33,078 bases of DNA from Flavobacteriaceae bacterium UBA5544. Its GTDB lineage: Bacteria > Bacteroidota > Bacteroidia > Flavobacteriales > Flavobacteriaceae. The notes under the pieces were generated by a model. It was not told the origin of the DNA and ran no database searches. It worked only from the letters and a program-made list of their open reading frames with translations. Position 1 is the first letter of the stretch. Each line of letters begins with the position of its first letter. The position numbers were made by a program, and so were the translations under genes. The stretch lies in assembly GCA_002426755.1 (NCBI GenBank), contig DINI01000020.1:42650-75727 (forward strand). Direction: 5' to 3'. Positions 29,651 to 33,078 of this stretch are shown in pieces.

Positions 29651-30578
29651 CATCGCTTTTTGCCAATTCAAATTCATCCAATAAATCGGCAACAATTTTA
29701 GACACAGGTTTTATATCATGAATTAATCCTGAAATTTGACCAATTTCCAGTTCTCCATCCTCCAAATCACCTTCAAACATGCCTCGTTTGGCTCTGGCTC
29801 GGCCCAAAAGCGTTTTTAATTCCTCAATTGTGGCACCTTTTTTATAAAGATCCTGGACCTCGTTGTAAAATTTATTTTTGACCATCCTAACCGGCGCCAA
29901 TTCTTTTAGGGTCAAATGAGTATCGCCTTCCTTTGAATCAACCACAAGGTTTTTAAAATTGATATGTGAAGAGGCCTCCTCACTCGCCACAAAACGGCTG
30001 CCAATTTGTACAGCATCAGCTCCTAAAATCATCGTCGCCAACATGGCTTGTCCTGTAGCAATGCCACCAGCTGCAATTAATGGAATCTTTATTTGCTCGT
30101 GTACCATTGGAATCAACGTCAGCGTAGTCGTCTCTTCTCTACCATTATGACCTCCGGCTTCAAAACCTTCAGCAACCACAGCATCGACTCCTGCCTCTTG
30201 AGCCTTCAAGGCAAACTTCACGCTGCTCACAACATGAACTACAGTAATACCTCGTTCCTTCAGCCAAGACGTCCATGTATCAGGATTTCCTGCGGAAGTG
30301 AATACAATTTTTACACCTTCGTCCACAATAATATTCATAATCTCTTCAATGTTTGGATATAACATTGGGACGTTGACTCCAAAAGGATGATCAGTTGCCC
30401 TTTTGCATTTTTGAATATGTTCTCGCAAGACTTCTGGATACATTGAGCCTGCACCTATTAGACCTAAAATACCAGAATTACTCGCCGCGGCAGCCAATCG
30501 CCAACCACTTGTCCAAATCATTCCAGCTTGAATGATTGGATATTTAATTCCGAAAAGCGTAGTGATTTTATTTGACAT
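29631..30578 (-). CDS. NAD(P)H-dependent flavin oxidoreductase, nitronate monooxygenase / FabK-like
   Basis: A 315-aa TIM-barrel flavoenzyme. Seen: YPIIQAGMIWTSGWRLAAAASNSGILGLIGAGSM at the first strands, FGVNVPMLYPN, IVFTSAGNPDTW, VVAEGFEAGGHNG with the catalytic His of this family, PLIAAGGIATGQAMLATMILGADAVQIGSRFVASEEA (FMN phosphate site). It oxidises nitronates or reduces enoyl substrates; family assignments are often ambiguous. It starts on the base after the S8 protease stop, so it is cotranscribed with it and mnmA. The C-terminal extension of about 60 residues (KRGMFEGDLEDGELEIGQISG...) is common in the family. Confidence 0.9.
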   Translation of the reverse strand: MSNKITTLFGIKYPIIQAGMIWTSGWRLAAAASNSGILGLIGAGSMYPEVLREHIQKCKRATDHPFGVNVPMLYPNIEEIMNIIVDEGVKIVFTSAGNPDTWTSWLKERGITVVHVVSSVKFALKAQEAGVDAVVAEGFEAGGHNGREETTTLTLIPMVHEQIKIPLIAAGGIATGQAMLATMILGADAVQIGSRFVASEEASSHINFKNLVVDSKEGDTHLTLKELAPVRMVKNKFYNEVQDLYKKGATIEELKTLLGRARAKRGMFEGDLEDGELEIGQISGLIHDIKPVSKIVADLLDEFELAKSDVKDFSW

Positions 30579-32192
30579 TTATTGCTTGATAAGTTTAAAG
30601 GTAAGCGCAGAATCTTTCAACTGCAGATTCAAAAGATATAATCCTGAAGCCAGCGATGACATATCGATGGTCTCAAAAGAATTTGATATTGGCTTTTGAA
30701 GAATCAGTTTGCCGGTGACATCAAAAATTGATGCTTGTGAAGTTTGTGATGTTGATGGCAATTGTAGATATAGTGTCCCTACTACTGGATTTGGATATAA
30801 TTTTAGTGTCTCAAATGCGTTTTCATTCACCGATAATCCATTTGCTAAAGCCAGCCCAAAATCTGGAATTCCATACCCAAGGAAATAATCTGGTGTGGTG
30901 TATTGCGAAGCAGATTGTCTAACATATTGCTTTATTTGGTCAATCGTTATATTTGGTAAAGCTTGCATCAAACATGCCACAGAACCCGCAATGATTGGAG
31001 AACTAAATGAAGTCCCATTATTACTCTCAATGCCGTTGTTCTCATCAACAACATATGTGCCTTGAGCCTTTGCAACCACATCAGGTTTTTGAGTCGGTTG
31101 TATAGCACTACCTTGCGAACTAAACGACGCATAATTACCGTTTGAGTCCACACCTCCAATTGTAAAAACGCCAGGAGCATCTGCGGGAGCGGTAACAATT
31201 TGCCAACTGCTATTACCAGAATTACCTGCTGAATTCACTACCAATATTCCTTTTTCAGCAGCTATATTTGCGCCTTTGGAAATATATGCCGTCGTTCCAT
31301 CCATATCATTGGTTGTGTAACTGTAATTAGGGTTGTCATAGGTATTGTAACCCAAAGAAGAATTGATGACATGCACCCCTAAACTGTCAGCCCTTTCGGC
31401 CGCCTCAACCCAATAACTTTCCTCCACCGGATTTTCAGAATTGGCATCTTCAGTTCTAAACAAATAATAAGACGCGTCTGGTGCTGTACCAACATATAAG
31501 TCCTGCAAATAAGCCGCCATTGTACTCAGCACTTTTGTGCCATGTGTATTTCCCGTGTAGGCGTACACATTTGGATTTCTATCCACAAAATCATAACCAT
31601 TCAACAAATCACCATTATCTCTCAAGCGCTGAAAAGCATCTATGGTATTCACATTTGGAAATCCTGCATCAAGGACAGCAATGATGATACCTTCTCCTGT
31701 ATAATCCATCATGTGTACATCATCTATGTGAATCATTTCAACTTGATTTTGAGTGGTTCCATAATTGAAATCTACTAATGTTCGTTCCAATTCGAATTTA
31801 TTTTGTTGGTTAGTCGTACGTCCAGATGTAGTTAGGCTTCTATCCGCAAAATCTATGTGGTCCACAAAACCTAAATTTTCCAAAGCATTGATATCTGTTT
31901 CTGTGCCGCGTACATGAACTGCGTTGAACCATTTTGATTTTGCTTTGACTGTAATGCCTGGTTGAGATTTGAGTTGTGAGATATAACTTTCATTGACTGG
32001 AACATCTCTTTCATCAATTGGAATGCCGTGGGCATTTTTTCTGTTGATGGATTGTTGTGTAAGTATTGTTAAAGGATTTGAAATCGAAGCACTAACATTT
32101 TGTTTATCTGTTAAATAGACCCAAGCGTCTTCTTGCGCATAAAGAAATGCTTGGCTTAAAACCAGCATGAGTAATATTAAATTCCTTTTCAT
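30579..32192 (-). CDS. Secreted subtilisin-family (S8) peptidase with T9SS sorting domain
   Basis: A 537-aa exported protease. Residues 1-20 are a signal peptide (NLILLMLVLSQAFLYAQ). The catalytic triad is D175 in IIIAVLDAGFPN, H217 in GNTHGTKVLSTMAAY and S395 in NGTSFSSPIIAGSVA, with the oxyanion N324 in NSAGNSG. From about 460 comes a type A C-terminal sorting domain: LKLYPNPVVGTLYL, ASIFDVTGKLI, SSLASGLYLLNL and a final KLIKQ, the signal for the type IX secretion system. The fragment 30-140 is the N-terminal prodomain. It lies 31 bp after mnmA in the same direction, in an unusual pairing of a housekeeping and a secreted gene. Confidence 0.95.
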   Translation of the reverse strand: MKRNLILLMLVLSQAFLYAQEDAWVYLTDKQNVSASISNPLTILTQQSINRKNAHGIPIDERDVPVNESYISQLKSQPGITVKAKSKWFNAVHVRGTETDINALENLGFVDHIDFADRSLTTSGRTTNQQNKFELERTLVDFNYGTTQNQVEMIHIDDVHMMDYTGEGIIIAVLDAGFPNVNTIDAFQRLRDNGDLLNGYDFVDRNPNVYAYTGNTHGTKVLSTMAAYLQDLYVGTAPDASYYLFRTEDANSENPVEESYWVEAAERADSLGVHVINSSLGYNTYDNPNYSYTTNDMDGTTAYISKGANIAAEKGILVVNSAGNSGNSSWQIVTAPADAPGVFTIGGVDSNGNYASFSSQGSAIQPTQKPDVVAKAQGTYVVDENNGIESNNGTSFSSPIIAGSVACLMQALPNITIDQIKQYVRQSASQYTTPDYFLGYGIPDFGLALANGLSVNENAFETLKLYPNPVVGTLYLQLPSTSQTSQASIFDVTGKLILQKPISNSFETIDMSSLASGLYLLNLQLKDSALTFKLIKQ

Positions 32193-32203
32193 TGCTATAA
32201 TTC

Positions 32204-32216
32204 GGATAAATTATCC
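32204..32216. promoter_or_regulatory. Perfect palindrome between mnmA and the S8 peptidase gene
   Basis: GGATAAATTATCC, two 6-bp arms around a central A. It lies 8 bp after the mnmA stop and 12 bp before the S8 ATG. It might be an operator or an RNA stem at the gene junction. The arms are short, so chance is possible. Confidence 0.3.
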
Positions 32217-32223
32217 ATGCAAT

Positions 32224-33078
32224 TTAAGAAATAACTCCTGAACCTACTAATTCATCCTCTAAATACCATGCGACAAATTGACCTTCTGTGATTGCTGATT
32301 GATATTCTTCAAATTCAACGTACATGCCGTTATCAACTTTATAAAGTGTCGCATTTTGAAGTGGTTGACGGTATCGGATTCTTGCTTTTACTGACATCGT
32401 TTCATCAACATGAAGCGCTAAATCCTCTCGAATCCAATGCAATTCGTGTGCTTTTACAAACAATGCCTTTTTTAATAAACCAGGATGTTCTTTCCCCTGT
32501 CCTGTGTAAATAACATTGTCCTTAACATCAGTGTCAATGACAAATAGCGGTTCTGCAGTACCACCCACTGCCAAACCTTTACGCTGACCTTTGGTAAAAT
32601 AATGTGCTCCTTGATGTTTTCCAACGATGGTTCCATCAGCTATTGAATAATTAATTTTTCGAGTGAGATATTGAAGTTTTTCTTCAACATTCGAAAATGT
32701 AGGTTCAGTTTCGCGATAGTAACTTTTATCTTCTGGAATTTCTACAATCACACCTTCTTTGGGCTGCAACTGTTGTTGCAAAAAATCTGGAAGCTTTACT
32801 TTTCCAATGAAACAAAGGCCTTGCGAATCCTTTTTATCAGCTGTTACCAAATCTAATTTTGCAGCAATCTCCCGTACTTGTGGTTTTGTCAATTCACCTA
32901 TCGGAAACAATGATTTTGCTAATTGTTCTTGCGACAATTGGCATAAAAAATAAGATTGGTCTTTATTATCATCAATACCTTTAAGTAGCTGAAAAATATC
33001 GTTTCCGTCTTTTTGAATGGTTCCTTTGCGACAATAGTGGCCAGTAGCCACAAAATCAGCTCCCAAATCGAGAGCAAT
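32224..33078 (-). CDS. mnmA: tRNA-specific 2-thiouridylase MnmA, C-terminal part
   Basis: The reading frame runs off the right edge, giving 284 residues from IALDLGADFVATGHYCRK onward. MnmA adds sulfur to U34 of Glu, Gln and Lys tRNAs, using ATP. Seen: GADFVATGHY, DQSYFLCQLSQEQL, LFPIGELTKPQVREIA, KDSQGLCFIG with the second catalytic Cys, GAHYFTKGQRKGL, and the C-terminal SVKARIRYRQ domain. The N-terminal PP-loop ATPase part and first catalytic Cys lie outside. An in-frame TTG at 33066 is internal, not a start. It lies upstream of the S8 protease on the minus strand. Confidence 0.95.
   Translation of the reverse strand: MALDLGADFVATGHYCRKGTIQKDGNDIFQLLKGIDDNKDQSYFLCQLSQEQLAKSLFPIGELTKPQVREIAAKLDLVTADKKDSQGLCFIGKVKLPDFLQQQLQPKEGVIVEIPEDKSYYRETEPTFSNVEEKLQYLTRKINYSIADGTIVGKHQGAHYFTKGQRKGLAVGGTAEPLFVIDTDVKDNVIYTGQGKEHPGLLKKALFVKAHELHWIREDLALHVDETMSVKARIRYRQPLQNATLYKVDNGMYVEFEEYQSAITEGQFVAWYLEDELVGSGVIS

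Overview
The window is an AT-rich chromosomal segment of a Bacteroidetes bacterium, most likely a marine-type member of the Flavobacteriaceae. The evidence is a 1116-residue SecA of the Bacteroidetes type without the C-terminal zinc motif, a secreted S8 protease with a type IX secretion (T9SS) type A C-terminal sorting domain, a DUF2795-like small acidic protein, a PD40 beta-propeller protein, promoters of the TTG / TAnnTTTG class, and little sign of Shine-Dalgarno sequences. It looks like ordinary core and accessory chromosome. I see no rRNA, tRNA, CRISPR array, phage or transposase.

Layout. 1-5430 is a surface-glycan patch: the start of a polysaccharide deacetylase (cut by the window edge), three glycosyltransferases on the plus strand, then a GT4 glycosyltransferase and a polysaccharide pyruvyl transferase on the minus strand. 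5482-10444 holds single housekeeping genes (tsaC, cca, ctaA, a pRiA4b ORF-3-like gene, pduO-type cobalamin adenosyltransferase). These are interspersed with a short repeat, ATTCGTGTATTCGTGG. Two inverted copies bracket a small GxxExxY (PD-(D/E)XK-like) gene, giving a 457-bp cassette that looks like a miniature mobile element. 10613-15194 has the DUF2795-like gene, secA and an outer-membrane beta-barrel gene, with clear hairpin terminators between them.

15286-18656 reads as one minus-strand operon: ECF sigma factor, overlapping one-TM putative anti-sigma protein, a secreted low-complexity DUF4097-like protein, and an M23 metallopeptidase with no signal peptide. A good ECF-type promoter lies in front of the sigma gene, implying autoregulation. 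18847-21885 has a DUF2911 protein, MeaB (the methylmalonyl-CoA mutase GTPase chaperone) and an acyl-CoA dehydrogenase. MeaB links functionally to the cobalamin adenosyltransferase 9 kb away, although no mutase is present here.

22103-28286 is an envelope-lipid region: a sugar-nucleotide epimerase, then an overlapping plus-strand trio (polyprenyl-phosphate GT2, double lipid-A-synthase-N domain protein, ArnT/PMT-like GT39). It faces a minus-strand trio (MATE exporter, 75-aa acidic protein, PAP2 phosphatase). The trio looks like a complete lipid-linked sugar flip-and-transfer module. 28287-28693 is the only gene-free stretch over 300 bp, and it carries an orphan terminator and possibly a small RNA. 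28694-33078 ends with a PD40 protein facing a tight minus-strand group: mnmA (cut by the window edge), the T9SS S8 protease and a nitronate-monooxygenase-like flavoprotein.

The most interesting candidates are the inverted-repeat GxxExxY cassette with its dispersed solo repeats, the sigma / anti-sigma / low-complexity protein / M23 operon, two places where opposing TAnnTTTG boxes sit back to back, and a probable unannotated 41-aa membrane protein at 9680-9805.
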